Shown one piece after another: positions 25,639-34,319 of a stretch of DNA of 64,000 nucleotides (its first letter is position 1; every line of letters begins with the position of its first letter). The stretch comes from Aureimonas sp. OT7 (GTDB taxonomy: Bacteria > Pseudomonadota > Alphaproteobacteria > Rhizobiales > Rhizobiaceae). The stretch is taken from NCBI RefSeq assembly GCF_014844055.1, contig NZ_CP062167.1:2247501-2311500 (forward strand). Direction: 5' to 3'. A model generated the notes under the pieces. It was not told the origin of the DNA. It did not search any database and was given only the letters and a program-made list of their open reading frames with translations. The position numbers and the translations under genes are program-made.

Positions 25639-26177
25639 CGAGGGGTATTAGGCAACGCCTCTCTCGGAGGCAACATCGTTTAACAAGGCGTTGCCAAAGC
25701 TCGCAAGCGGAAGGGCAGCTTCCGTGCGTCCACTTCACCAGAGCCAACTGCCTCGACGGGGTGGGAAGCCGACAGCTGGCTTTCCAAGGTGCGACGGCCA
25801 CTTTGCGCCCCCAGCTTAGACGTTGAGGCAGAACTTGCTTTTACCCACAAGCGGACGCTCGCGCACGACACTACGGACGTCGGCAATGCGCCCCGAAGCT
25901 GAACGGCAGCCTTCGCCTATCGTAAGCCCAGAAGCGGACTGTCCGCAAACGGCCCCAAAATCAGACAAGCGTATGCCTTCAATGGAGGTAGAATGCGGTT
26001 AGGCAGTTTTGATCCGGTAGCGATCTAATGCGCATGTGCCGTGGTCAGCCAGAAGTCCGTTAACCCGGTACTTGGCGCTGAAGCTGTTCGAGCAGTCCGT
26101 CACGCACCTAAGCTGAGGCTACCGTGAGAACATGACCAGATGGAGCGGCAGCTCAGAGAAATGGTGCGGTTTTGCCT
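25639..26177. other. 540-base gap without a gene
   Basis: I see no coding frame with plausible sequence. Bases 25719-25830 and 25896-25956 hold two degenerate copies of an intergenic repeat family found elsewhere in the window (motifs gaacggcagc and gaagcggactgtccgc). No tRNA or clear terminator is visible. Confidence 0.5.
25896..25956. repeat. Dispersed intergenic repeat, copy 1
   Basis: Contains gctgaacggcagcctt followed 20 bases later by gaagcggactgtccgc and acggcccc. The same two blocks with similar spacing recur at 36247, 37614 and 45643. Confidence 0.45.
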
Positions 26178-27077
26178 TTAGGCAGGAATAGCGGAGTAGT
26201 CCATCCTCGCGAGGTTCTCTGAGAGTGTCGGACCTTCGGGCACCCAACCGAGCCGTTCGCGGGTGATAGCACCCGAGCCAGGCATGTCGAAGGCGGCAAA
26301 GCCCGCCATCCACCCGAAATGCTTCTTCGCCTCGCTTTCCGTCAATGAAGTGACCGGCACGTCCAGCCCATCGCCGATCGCCTCCGCAATAGAGCGGAAG
26401 GAAAGGGCCTCCTCGGTCACTGCGTGCCAGCGGGCGCCGGGTTCATGTCGCTCCAGCGCAAGCACGTACAGGCGGGCGACGTCCTCGACGGCGGCGGCGC
26501 ACCAACGGTTGCTACCGTCCCCGACATAAGCCGAGACGCCCGTTTGCCGAGAAAGCGCTATCAAGGGCGAGACCAACCCCTGCTTTACTGGATCGTGGAC
26601 CTGCGACAATCGAACGACCCCCACGGAGACGCCGCGCTCCCCGACCGTCAAACCCGCGAGCTCGCTAGCGATGCGGGGCATGAGGTGGTTGCGGTCAAGC
26701 ACGTCCTCACGCGCGAACTCCCCGGCTCTAGGGCTCCCCATGCCGATGGCCGAGGTAATGAGTAGGGGTCGATCCGACCCAACGAGCACGTCGCCGATCG
26801 CCTCGATGACACGCCGATCCTTCTCGCAATTCTCGGCGTACCGCGAGAAATCGTGATCGAACGCCGTGTGGATCACGGCATCAGCAGTCTCGGCGCCTTT
26901 GGCGAGTCCCTCCGGATTGCTAAGGTTGCCGCTGTGCACAGCGGCGCCAACCTGCTCCAACCGACGGGCGCCAGCCTCGGATCGAGCGTTGCCGATCACC
27001 TGGTGGCCGGCGGCGAGCAGTTGAGGCAGTATACGGGAACCGATAAAGCCGGTTGCCCCGGTCAAGAAGACGCGCAT
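26178..27077 (-). CDS. NAD(P)-dependent epimerase/reductase (extended SDR)
   Basis: 299 residues. The Rossmann motif is FLTGATGFIGSRILPQLL at the start, followed by GNLSNPEGL and the atypical-SDR segments VRLSQVHDPVKQGLVSPLI and WCAAAVEDVARLYVLALE. The usual YxxxK is not obvious (the equivalent stretch reads DRNHLMPRI), so it may be an NmrA-like or atypical SDR enzyme rather than a classical dehydrogenase. It is divergent from the XRE regulator that begins 95 bases away; this regulator-reductase pairing is common and implies it is the regulated gene. Confidence 0.82.
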   Translation of the reverse strand: MRVFLTGATGFIGSRILPQLLAAGHQVIGNARSEAGARRLEQVGAAVHSGNLSNPEGLAKGAETADAVIHTAFDHDFSRYAENCEKDRRVIEAIGDVLVGSDRPLLITSAIGMGSPRAGEFAREDVLDRNHLMPRIASELAGLTVGERGVSVGVVRLSQVHDPVKQGLVSPLIALSRQTGVSAYVGDGSNRWCAAAVEDVARLYVLALERHEPGARWHAVTEEALSFRSIAEAIGDGLDVPVTSLTESEAKKHFGWMAGFAAFDMPGSGAITRERLGWVPEGPTLSENLARMDYSAIPA

Positions 27078-27171
27078 GAAAACCTCCTGTTTGAGGGGAG
27101 GAATGTCGCTGCGGACTTCAGCATGTTAAAGTAGTGATCTTATCGGGGTATAGAATTCAACAGGACCGGTC

Positions 27172-28008
27172 ATGCCTGAAAAGTCGACAAACGAGTTCGG
27201 CATTTACCTGCGCGATCGGCGGACCCGCCTCGACCCAGCATCGTTTGGCTTTGTCGGCGGCAGACGTCGCACGCCTGGGCTTCGCCGCGAAGAGGTCGCC
27301 GCGCGTGCCAATATCAGTCCGACGTGGTATACTTGGCTAGAGCAGGGGCGCGGCGGCGCTCCGTCGGCCGACGTGCTCGATAGGATCGCCAAGGGGCTGA
27401 TGCTCACCGCATCCGAGCGAGAGCACATCTACATGCTAGGCTTGGGCCGCCCGCCGGAGGTAAGCTACCAGCCGGTCGATGGCGTCAGCCCGCGGCTGCA
27501 ACGCGTGCTGGACGCGATGCGGTTCAGTCCCGCCATCATCAAGACAGCGATGTGGGACGTGGTCGGTTGGAACCGTGCTGCCGCCGCTTTGCTGACCGAT
27601 TACTCCAAGCTGCCGAGGGAGGGACGCAACATCCTGCGTCTGATGTTCAGCAGTTCGCGCATCCGCGCCAAGCAGGAGGATTGGGAAAGCGTCGCTCGCT
27701 TCGTGGTAGGCGCGTTTCGGGCGGACGTGGCGCGAGCGGGGGCAAGCGGCAGTGCTGAAGCAACGGCGCTCATCGGAGATCTTCGCCGGACAAGCCCCGA
27801 GTTCGAGGCGCTGTGGCAGGACAACAACGTAGTCGCACACGGCGAGGGCATAAAGCGCATCCACCACCCGGAAGCAGGTTCGCTCGAGCTGGAGTTCTCG
27901 TCCTTCGCGGTCGAGGGGCGGCCCGAACTTGGCATGATCGTATACAACCCCGCTAGCCCTGCGGACGCTGAACGCTTAAGGGCGCTCATCGGCACCAAGA
28001 CGGCGTGA
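27172..28008 (+). CDS. XRE-family regulator with MmyB-like ligand domain
   Basis: 278 residues. An N-terminal helix-turn-helix (about 8-80) carries GLRREEVAARANISPTWYTWLEQGR, typical of the group near MmyB of Streptomyces. Residues about 100-275 match the MmyB-like PAS-fold domain (GWNRAAAALLTDYS, FRADVARAGASGSA, GIKRIHHPEAGSLELEFSSFAV), which binds small hydrophobic ligands. It lies divergent from the SDR gene and very likely represses it and itself from the shared gap. Confidence 0.9.
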   Translation: MPEKSTNEFGIYLRDRRTRLDPASFGFVGGRRRTPGLRREEVAARANISPTWYTWLEQGRGGAPSADVLDRIAKGLMLTASEREHIYMLGLGRPPEVSYQPVDGVSPRLQRVLDAMRFSPAIIKTAMWDVVGWNRAAAALLTDYSKLPREGRNILRLMFSSSRIRAKQEDWESVARFVVGAFRADVARAGASGSAEATALIGDLRRTSPEFEALWQDNNVVAHGEGIKRIHHPEAGSLELEFSSFAVEGRPELGMIVYNPASPADAERLRALIGTKTA

Positions 28009-28164
28009 TCCAGCATAACTGCATTGCGGCGGTGCCGATGTCCGCTTGCCGGCCAACCTCATGCAGCTCGCAGTGGTCTGGAAGGGGTCGGAGGCTGAAT
28101 GGCAGTTACCGTAGACAGCCTTTACTCGGCATACGCTGCGGTGTGGGCTTTCAGCCTTGAGTTG

Positions 28165-28851
28165 TCATTCGGTGTTGTAGCGGATCCTTTTGGCGGCGCA
28201 CTCAATGTGGCTCCGCATGGCCGCGCTGGCTGCGCGCGATGAACCGTCGCGGATCGCCGCAAGGATGGCGCGATGCTGTTCCACCATCTCCTCGCTGACC
28301 CCGGGCGTGAACACCTCTCGGCGCGCTCGGATCCACTGCTGTTCCGAACGCACGGAGTTGACGAGGCGGAAGACCGCAAGCAGCATGCGGTTGCGGACGC
28401 TTTCGGCAATCTTCGTGTGGAAGAGACTGTCCCAACGCTCGTAGGACTCGGCGTCGACAGCCGTATGCGCCCGCTCTACGACGACCTCCATCTCGGCGAT
28501 CTCTCGCGGTGTCGCGCGGACGGCTGCGAGCCCAGCAAGCATCGGTTCTATAAGCTGCCGCGTCTCGATCAGATCGCTGGGACTGGTGATCTGGCTTAAT
28601 GATAAATGGTTGGTCGAGCGGTTCGGCATTTCCCGCACGAAGGTGCCATGCCCCTGTTTGCGGTAGACCCGACCCTCTCCCTCCAACCGCGTGAGAACCT
28701 GCCGGACGACGCGGCGCCCAACGCCCAGACGTACCGCTATCTCGCGCTCGGGTAACAGCTTGCCGTCTTCGACGAAGTGCTCGTCGCTGGTGGAAAGCGC
28801 GTCGCGCAACGTCGATTCGACCTGTTTCAGCTGGTTGGACAAAGCGGACAC
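28165..28851 (-). CDS. GntR-family regulator, FadR/FCD subfamily
   Basis: 228 residues from GTG 28851 (a TTG nine codons upstream also opens the frame; no clear ribosome site helps). The winged helix reads LLPEREIAVRLGVGRRVVRQVLTRLEGEG. The FCD domain (about 85-215) shows the metal-binding layout with Asp/His in RWDSLFHTKI and QHRAILAAIRDG and MRSHIE. Such proteins sense small acids. It is divergent from the ABC importer operon that starts 230 bases away, which it probably controls. The gap holds the short palindrome ggcagctgcc (28938-28947). Confidence 0.9.
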   Translation of the reverse strand: MSALSNQLKQVESTLRDALSTSDEHFVEDGKLLPEREIAVRLGVGRRVVRQVLTRLEGEGRVYRKQGHGTFVREMPNRSTNHLSLSQITSPSDLIETRQLIEPMLAGLAAVRATPREIAEMEVVVERAHTAVDAESYERWDSLFHTKIAESVRNRMLLAVFRLVNSVRSEQQWIRARREVFTPGVSEEMVEQHRAILAAIRDGSSRAASAAMRSHIECAAKRIRYNTE

Positions 28852-29084
28852 GTGGCGGACCCATATGATGCGTTGCAAAAGAAAGCGGCGAACCTATCCG
28901 AACCAATCCATTAGACAGGCAATTTGCAGGTTTGGTGGGCAGCTGCCACGTTAGCATATGCAATAGCCACATCTGCCGGCAATATGCGGTTGACGGAATG
29001 GGTCATGCGCGTTCTGCTATAGGCAAGGATACACGAAGGCGAATGAACCAATTTGATATGGTTCGTACTTTTGGGGATGCTCCG

Positions 29085-30143
29085 ATGCAAAGAAGAACGT
29101 TTTTGACCATGGCCGGCTCGGTCGCCGCCTACGGTGCATTCGGTCGAGTGCCAGCCTTTGCTCAGGCAAAGCCGGAAACGCTGTCGATGATGACGTGGGG
29201 TGGTCTATGGGGCGACGGGATGGCTCAGAACATCGACGCCCCCTTCGCGGAAGAGACCGGTATCCGCATCGTTCAGGATCGTGGCTCCAGCCCGGTCGAG
29301 CGCATCACCAAGTTGCGCATCAGCCTCGACAACCAGATCTACGATCTTGTTCAGCTGGCGGACGGCGTCGTTCCGTTGGCGGAGTCCCAAGGCGTCCTGG
29401 AGGATCTGGACCCGGGCTCCGAGAACCTGCCGTTCCTTGCTCAGGTTCCCGAGCGGTTCCGGCGAAAGGGTTGGGTTGCCCAAATCTACTCAGCTCTCGG
29501 CATCGCCTACAACCCGGATCTTGTGGAAACGCCGCCCAAAAGCTTCGCCGATCTCTGGAATCCTGAATATGCAGGCGCGATCGTCCTACCGGAGATCACC
29601 CATTCGATCGGCCCCTACATCATTCCCATCGGAGCGCTTGCAGCCGGCGCGGACCTGAAGGACGAGGAAGCCGGATTCGCGAAACTGAGCGAAATGGTGG
29701 AACTGGATCCGATCTGGGCCAAGGATACCGACTCCATCATGAGCGCGCTCGTCAACGAGGAAGCGGCGATCGGCCTGCTTTACAAATCGCAGACCAACAC
29801 CGTCATCGAGCAGGGCGGCAACGTCGCGTGGGTTTTTCCCGAAGAGGGAGCGATCTCGTATCTCTCCGGCACGGGTATCGCCCGCAACACACGCAACAAG
29901 CAGTGGGCGGAAGCTTACGTGAACTCCACCCTCGATCCGCAAAAGCAGCTATGGGTCGCCGATGTCTTCAACTACAGCGGCACCAACCCCGCGATGATCG
30001 ATATGCTTCCGGTTGAGTTGCAGGAGCGTATCCAATTTACGCCCGAGCAGTCCGAGCGGATCATCGATCTCGACCAGGAGTTCATGTCGGCCCAGCGCGG
30101 CGCCTGGGTCGATCGGTGGAACCGCGTGATAGCCGGCGGTTAG
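29085..30143 (+). CDS. ABC transporter substrate-binding protein (polyamine/2-aminoethylphosphonate type)
   Basis: 352 residues with a twin-arginine signal (MQRRTFLTMAGSVAAYGAF, cleavage near AFAQAKPE). The mature part starts SMMTWGGLWGDGMAQNI, the PotD/AfuA-like fold of cluster-D binding proteins. ATG 29085 follows ggggatgctccg; ATGs at 29043 and 29058 in frame are alternatives that only lengthen the lead. It is the first gene of a six-gene importer and hydrolase operon, with the next gene 20 bases after its stop. Confidence 0.88.
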   Translation: MQRRTFLTMAGSVAAYGAFGRVPAFAQAKPETLSMMTWGGLWGDGMAQNIDAPFAEETGIRIVQDRGSSPVERITKLRISLDNQIYDLVQLADGVVPLAESQGVLEDLDPGSENLPFLAQVPERFRRKGWVAQIYSALGIAYNPDLVETPPKSFADLWNPEYAGAIVLPEITHSIGPYIIPIGALAAGADLKDEEAGFAKLSEMVELDPIWAKDTDSIMSALVNEEAAIGLLYKSQTNTVIEQGGNVAWVFPEEGAISYLSGTGIARNTRNKQWAEAYVNSTLDPQKQLWVADVFNYSGTNPAMIDMLPVELQERIQFTPEQSERIIDLDQEFMSAQRGAWVDRWNRVIAGG

Positions 30144-30163
30144 GCCGCCGGCGCGATATCGAC

Positions 30164-31588
30164 ATGACCATCGAAGCATACCGCATCCCCGAAGCCGGCC
30201 CGTTCGATGCCCGGCCGTTGGCCTTCGCCAATCGCGCGCGCTACCGCGGACTGGGTGCTACGGCACCGGCAGGGGTCCTCGCCGTATCGGCGGACGCCTT
30301 GCCGGCGGCTCGCCGGTACGGACTTGTCTTGGAGGCGGCTGCCGGCGGCGCTAGTGCGGCAACGGCGCCTGACTTTCGCGTCGCCATCTATGCGGGAGTC
30401 GCCATCGGGTATCCTTACTGGGGATACTACGCCCACGCTTTACTCAGCATCGGGCGGACCTTCGAAGCGATCGATGCGGACGACATTCTGGACGGCGCAC
30501 TGGACCATATCGACCTTTTGGTCCTGCCGGGCGGGTTCGCCACGTGGGGACTTGATAGGGCCGAGGCCAAAACGGGCGTCGATGATCGCGTTTCCACCTT
30601 CATACGGGCGGGTGGTCGGGTACTCGGCTCCTGCGGCGGGGCGTTCTATCTCTCTTCCGGGCGACCGGGCTGGCTCGGCGCGTTGGATGCCACGCCGCGC
30701 TTCACGCAGGAGTATCTCTCGACCGGTGCAGGGCTGGTCAGTATCTCCGAATTCGATGAGGGACTTGCAGCCGGACTTCCGGAGGCGGTCGAGTTGCCGT
30801 ATTTCCATGGGCCGATCTACACATGTGCCACACGTACGGCGCAGACCGGGGCGCGCTTTCGGGACTTTGTCGCCGCCACTGGTGCCTTCATAGAGAACCC
30901 CCTGTCGCAAGCCTTCTTCGACCGCGCGATGCACGGCGCGCCTGCGGTGCTTCACGCGCGGATGGGAAGGGGCGCTGTCCTCGCTTTCTCTCCGCACCCT
31001 GAAATGGGCGAGTTCGTGCGCAAGGGCATGATCCTCGACACTTACGTTCGCCGCTTCCTGCCGATCAGAGGCGAGCAGGTGATGGACGAGACCGTACGGT
31101 TTTTGGGTGGCGACGATAGCGCCGGTTTCCGGTTGATCGAGAACGCCGTCGAGTTGCTGCAGACGATGTCCCCGATTTCGGGTGAGAGCACTAGGCCTCG
31201 GCGACCGGAGCCCGAACAGGGAGTGCTCGCGGCGCTTATCGAAGCGATGCAAGGCCATGTCACGATGCTTCTCGACCGGGTCGAGACCATTGGCTCAAAT
31301 CAGGATCCAGTGTTTCGCTCGCTTCTTGCAAAGGAAGTGGAACGTCGCCGTACGGAACTGGCTGACCTGCTGCCTCGGCTCCACACATGTTTCGTCGCGC
31401 GGCGAGCTGCGCCCGACATCGCGCGTGCGTTGGTGGCATCCCTGAAGGCGGCCGGCCGCCACGGCGAACGCGCCGTGGCCGACGGACCGGCCGAAAGTCT
31501 GGTCCTGGCAGAGCTGCCTCTCCGGATCTGTTCCGTCGCGGTACGGCTCGAAACGATCGACCGCGCTTTCATCGGAGTGAACGAATGA
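30164..31588 (+). CDS. Class I amidotransferase-like hydrolase (BPL_N domain) with unknown C-terminal part
   Basis: 474 residues. Residues about 70-285 form a glutamine-amidotransferase-like fold of the kind called BPL_N after biotin ligase: LLVLPGGFATWGLD, nucleophile elbow VLGSCGGAFYLS (Cys157) and FSPHPEMGEF (His278, Glu280), giving an apparently complete catalytic triad. The last 180 residues are helical and unrecognised. There is no signal peptide, so it is cytoplasmic. Sitting between the binding protein and the ATPase of an importer, and in an operon with gamma-glutamyltransferase, it may hydrolyse an amide or gamma-glutamyl bond in the imported compound; this is inference. Confidence 0.8.
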   Translation: MTIEAYRIPEAGPFDARPLAFANRARYRGLGATAPAGVLAVSADALPAARRYGLVLEAAAGGASAATAPDFRVAIYAGVAIGYPYWGYYAHALLSIGRTFEAIDADDILDGALDHIDLLVLPGGFATWGLDRAEAKTGVDDRVSTFIRAGGRVLGSCGGAFYLSSGRPGWLGALDATPRFTQEYLSTGAGLVSISEFDEGLAAGLPEAVELPYFHGPIYTCATRTAQTGARFRDFVAATGAFIENPLSQAFFDRAMHGAPAVLHARMGRGAVLAFSPHPEMGEFVRKGMILDTYVRRFLPIRGEQVMDETVRFLGGDDSAGFRLIENAVELLQTMSPISGESTRPRRPEPEQGVLAALIEAMQGHVTMLLDRVETIGSNQDPVFRSLLAKEVERRRTELADLLPRLHTCFVARRAAPDIARALVASLKAAGRHGERAVADGPAESLVLAELPLRICSVAVRLETIDRAFIGVNE

Positions 31589-32676
31589 GCGCCACCCCAC
31601 AACGCCAGGCGAAAGACGTTCGATTTGCGGGGGTTCGCAAGAATTTCGGCCCTGCGGTCGCCTTGCATACGTTCGATCTCGATATTCCAAGAGGCACGTT
31701 GTTCTCTCTTCTCGGCCCCAGCGGCTGCGGAAAGACGACGACGCTTCGCCTGATAGCCGGCTTCGAGCAGCCCAGCGCGGGAACCGTGACGATCGGAGAC
31801 CGGAACGTGACAGGCGTGCCGGCCCACAAGCGCAATTTCGGCATGGTCTTCCAGAATTTCGCACTGTTTCCCCATCTGTCCGTTTCCGAGAATGTCGCGT
31901 TCGGGCTGCAGATGCGCCGACTCCCGAAGGCGGAGATCGGCGAGCGGGTCGCCAAGGCGTTGAGCCTCGTTGCGTTGGATCGCTTCGCCGAGCGTTACCC
32001 GAGGCAGCTCTCGGGCGGCCAGCAACAACGCGTGGCGCTGGCGCGCGCCGTCGTATTCGAGCCCGACGTGCTCCTGCTCGATGAGCCGCTGAGCGCGCTC
32101 GACAAGATGCTGCGCGACCAGATGCAGATCGAGATCCGTCAGCTTCAGCAGAGGCTTGGCATGACGACCGTCTTCGTCACCCACGACCAGGAAGAGGCCC
32201 TGACCATGTCCGATCAAGTAGCGGTCATGAGCGAGGGGCGCGTACAGCAGGTGGGTCCGCCCCGCGCCATCTACGAGAACCCGAGCAATGAGTTCGTGGC
32301 CCGGTTTCTTGGCTCGAGCAACATCGTGACGGCGCGCGTCGTCGGCCGCGACGCCGATAGCGTCGTGGCCGATGTTGCGGGATCCCGCGTCCTGCTCGCG
32401 CCGTCGCCGGAAACCACCGATGGCACGGTGCGGTTTGCGGTGCGGCCCGAGCGGATCATGGTCGCCAGGGAGGGTGCGGCGGGAGCCGGCGCCGTGTTGC
32501 GGCAATGCGTGTTCAAGGGCGCACAGACGCATCTCCTGTTCGACCTCGCGGGAGAGCCGGTGTCGGCGACGGTGCCGAACACCGTGGCCGACGCCCTCGA
32601 CCTGCAGCCCGGCGAGACGGCCTATCTGACCTGGGAGCAGGGTGCGGCAGTCGTTCTGGCGGGACCCGCAACGTGA
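31585..32676 (+). CDS. ABC transporter ATPase (PotA/spermidine type)
   Basis: 363 residues. Walker A GPSGCGKTT (about 44-52), Q loop VFQNFALFPHLSV, signature LSGGQQQRVALARAV, Walker B VLLLDEPLSALD and H-loop VTHDQEEAL are intact. A TOBE-type tail (about 280-360) is present. ATG 31585 lies in a four-base overlap with the preceding gene. It energises the two permeases that follow. Confidence 0.93.
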   Translation: MSATPQRQAKDVRFAGVRKNFGPAVALHTFDLDIPRGTLFSLLGPSGCGKTTTLRLIAGFEQPSAGTVTIGDRNVTGVPAHKRNFGMVFQNFALFPHLSVSENVAFGLQMRRLPKAEIGERVAKALSLVALDRFAERYPRQLSGGQQQRVALARAVVFEPDVLLLDEPLSALDKMLRDQMQIEIRQLQQRLGMTTVFVTHDQEEALTMSDQVAVMSEGRVQQVGPPRAIYENPSNEFVARFLGSSNIVTARVVGRDADSVVADVAGSRVLLAPSPETTDGTVRFAVRPERIMVAREGAAGAGAVLRQCVFKGAQTHLLFDLAGEPVSATVPNTVADALDLQPGETAYLTWEQGAAVVLAGPAT

Positions 32677-33530
32677 AGGGCCGCTATCTCGTCACGGTCG
32701 CGGTCGCGGCCCCGCCCGTAGCGCTGCTGGCCGCCTTCTTCGTCGTGCCGCTCGCCTACCTTCTCTATGTCAGCTTCATGAGCAATTCCGATACGGCGCT
32801 CTTCGATGCAAGACCCACGATCGAGAATTACACGGTCGTTCTGACGGACCCGTTCTACTGGATGATCATCCAGCGAACACTGTTGGCCACCGGCACCGTC
32901 CTGGTTCTCTGCTTCGTCATCGGCTATCCCGTCGCCCTGTACGCGGCGCGCCTCTCGCCCCGTGGCAGGATGCTGATGCTGCTGGCCATGATGGTGCCGC
33001 TGATGGTCAGCAACGTGGTGCGGGCCTATGGCTGGGTTGCCATTCTCGGCCGTCGCGGGGTCGTCAGCAGTACGCTGGAGGGTCTCGGGGCTATCGCTCG
33101 TCCGGCCCAGTATCTCTACTCCTTCGAGGCGGTGACGCTTGGGCTCCTGACCATTCTCCTGCCGTTCATGATCGTGTCCTTGACCAACTCGATCGCCGCC
33201 ATCGACAAGACCTACTCCGAAGCCGCGCAATCGCTCGGGGCCGGGCCTTGGCGGTCATTCTGGCGCGTGACCCTGCCCCTGAGCAGTCCAGGCATAGCCT
33301 CCGGGTTAATGCTGGTGACGTTTCTCGCCCTCAGCGCCTATGTCAGCATCGCGCTCTTGGGGGGGCCGCGCTACAAGCTGCTCGTCAGTTTCGTGTTCGA
33401 GAGTGTGTCGACATTCCGTTGGCCCCGCGCGGCTGCGCTTTCCTTCATCCTGCTTGCCATAGCACTCGTCATCGCTGTTGCGATACAGATGATCGTGCGT
33501 CCGCAGCGCGTCCAGGGAAGGGGCGCCTGA
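32673..33530 (+). CDS. ABC transporter permease (PotB type)
   Basis: 285 residues, six helices, GTG start overlapping the ATPase stop (GTGA). The EAA-like loop is SEAAQSLGAGPWRSFWRVTLPLSSPGI. The open frame before GTG 32673 is the ATPase gene read out of frame. It pairs with the next permease. Confidence 0.92.
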   Translation: MKGRYLVTVAVAAPPVALLAAFFVVPLAYLLYVSFMSNSDTALFDARPTIENYTVVLTDPFYWMIIQRTLLATGTVLVLCFVIGYPVALYAARLSPRGRMLMLLAMMVPLMVSNVVRAYGWVAILGRRGVVSSTLEGLGAIARPAQYLYSFEAVTLGLLTILLPFMIVSLTNSIAAIDKTYSEAAQSLGAGPWRSFWRVTLPLSSPGIASGLMLVTFLALSAYVSIALLGGPRYKLLVSFVFESVSTFRWPRAAALSFILLAIALVIAVAIQMIVRPQRVQGRGA

Positions 33531-33532
33531 CC

Positions 33533-34315
33533 ATGGGGACATTCCTGCTCCGGCTCATTACGGGCATCGCATTGGCACTCATCGTGGGTCCGATCCTCGT
33601 CGTGCTCGTCGTCGCATTCAGCTCGGGCGCCAGCCTGTCCTTCCCGCCGCCGGGGGTGTCGCTGCGCTGGTTCGTCGCCTTCCTGCAGAACAACGAAATG
33701 CGCAACGCCTTCGTGCTGAGCATCGGTCTGGCGCTCGTATCGGCAAGCGCATCGACGGTGCTGGGCCTTCTAGCGGCCGTCCACGTGTCGCGAACGCGGG
33801 GAACCGCGTCGAATATCGTGCAGATCTTGACGATGGCGCCGCTCGTGTTTCCGGCACTTATCCTGGGCGTGGCGCTTCTTCTCATGTTCAAGTCGCTTGG
33901 CATCGGGATCCTGCCTGGGCTGTTCATCGCCCATGTCGTCGTCTGTCTGCCCTACGCCTTCCGCAGTGTCCTGACGTCGCTGCAGAGCTTCGACCTGACG
34001 CTGGAGGAAGCCGGGCGCAGCCTCGGCGCGAGCCCGATGCGCACCTTCATGCTGATCACCCTGCGCATCGTTTGGCCGGGTGTGCTGAGCGGTTGGCTGT
34101 TCGCCTTCGTGGTTTCCTTCGGCGAACTCAACACCGCCTTGTTCCTGACCGGGCCCGGCGTGACGACCTTGCCCATCGAGATCTTCAGCTACCTGCAGTT
34201 CCAGGGCAATCAGCTGGTGGTCGCCGCGGCGTCGGCGCTTCAGATTCTCGTCATCATCCTTGTCCTTCTGGTCGCCGAGCGCATCGTCGGCGCCCGTCAA
34301 ATCGTTCAACGGTAA
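33533..34315 (+). CDS. ABC transporter permease (PotC type)
   Basis: 260 residues, six helices, with the EAA loop LEEAGRSLGASPMRTFMLITLRIVWPGV. The start ATG 33533 lies two bases after the previous stop; the long frame upstream is a shadow over the first permease. It ends five bases before the gamma-glutamyltransferase gene. Confidence 0.92.
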   Translation: MGTFLLRLITGIALALIVGPILVVLVVAFSSGASLSFPPPGVSLRWFVAFLQNNEMRNAFVLSIGLALVSASASTVLGLLAAVHVSRTRGTASNIVQILTMAPLVFPALILGVALLLMFKSLGIGILPGLFIAHVVVCLPYAFRSVLTSLQSFDLTLEEAGRSLGASPMRTFMLITLRIVWPGVLSGWLFAFVVSFGELNTALFLTGPGVTTLPIEIFSYLQFQGNQLVVAAASALQILVIILVLLVAERIVGARQIVQR

Positions 34316-34319
34316 CATC

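Noticed and set aside
31300..32532. 410-codon minus-strand frame
   Set aside because: Lies opposite the PotA-type ATPase, whose motifs are complete; no protein-like character.
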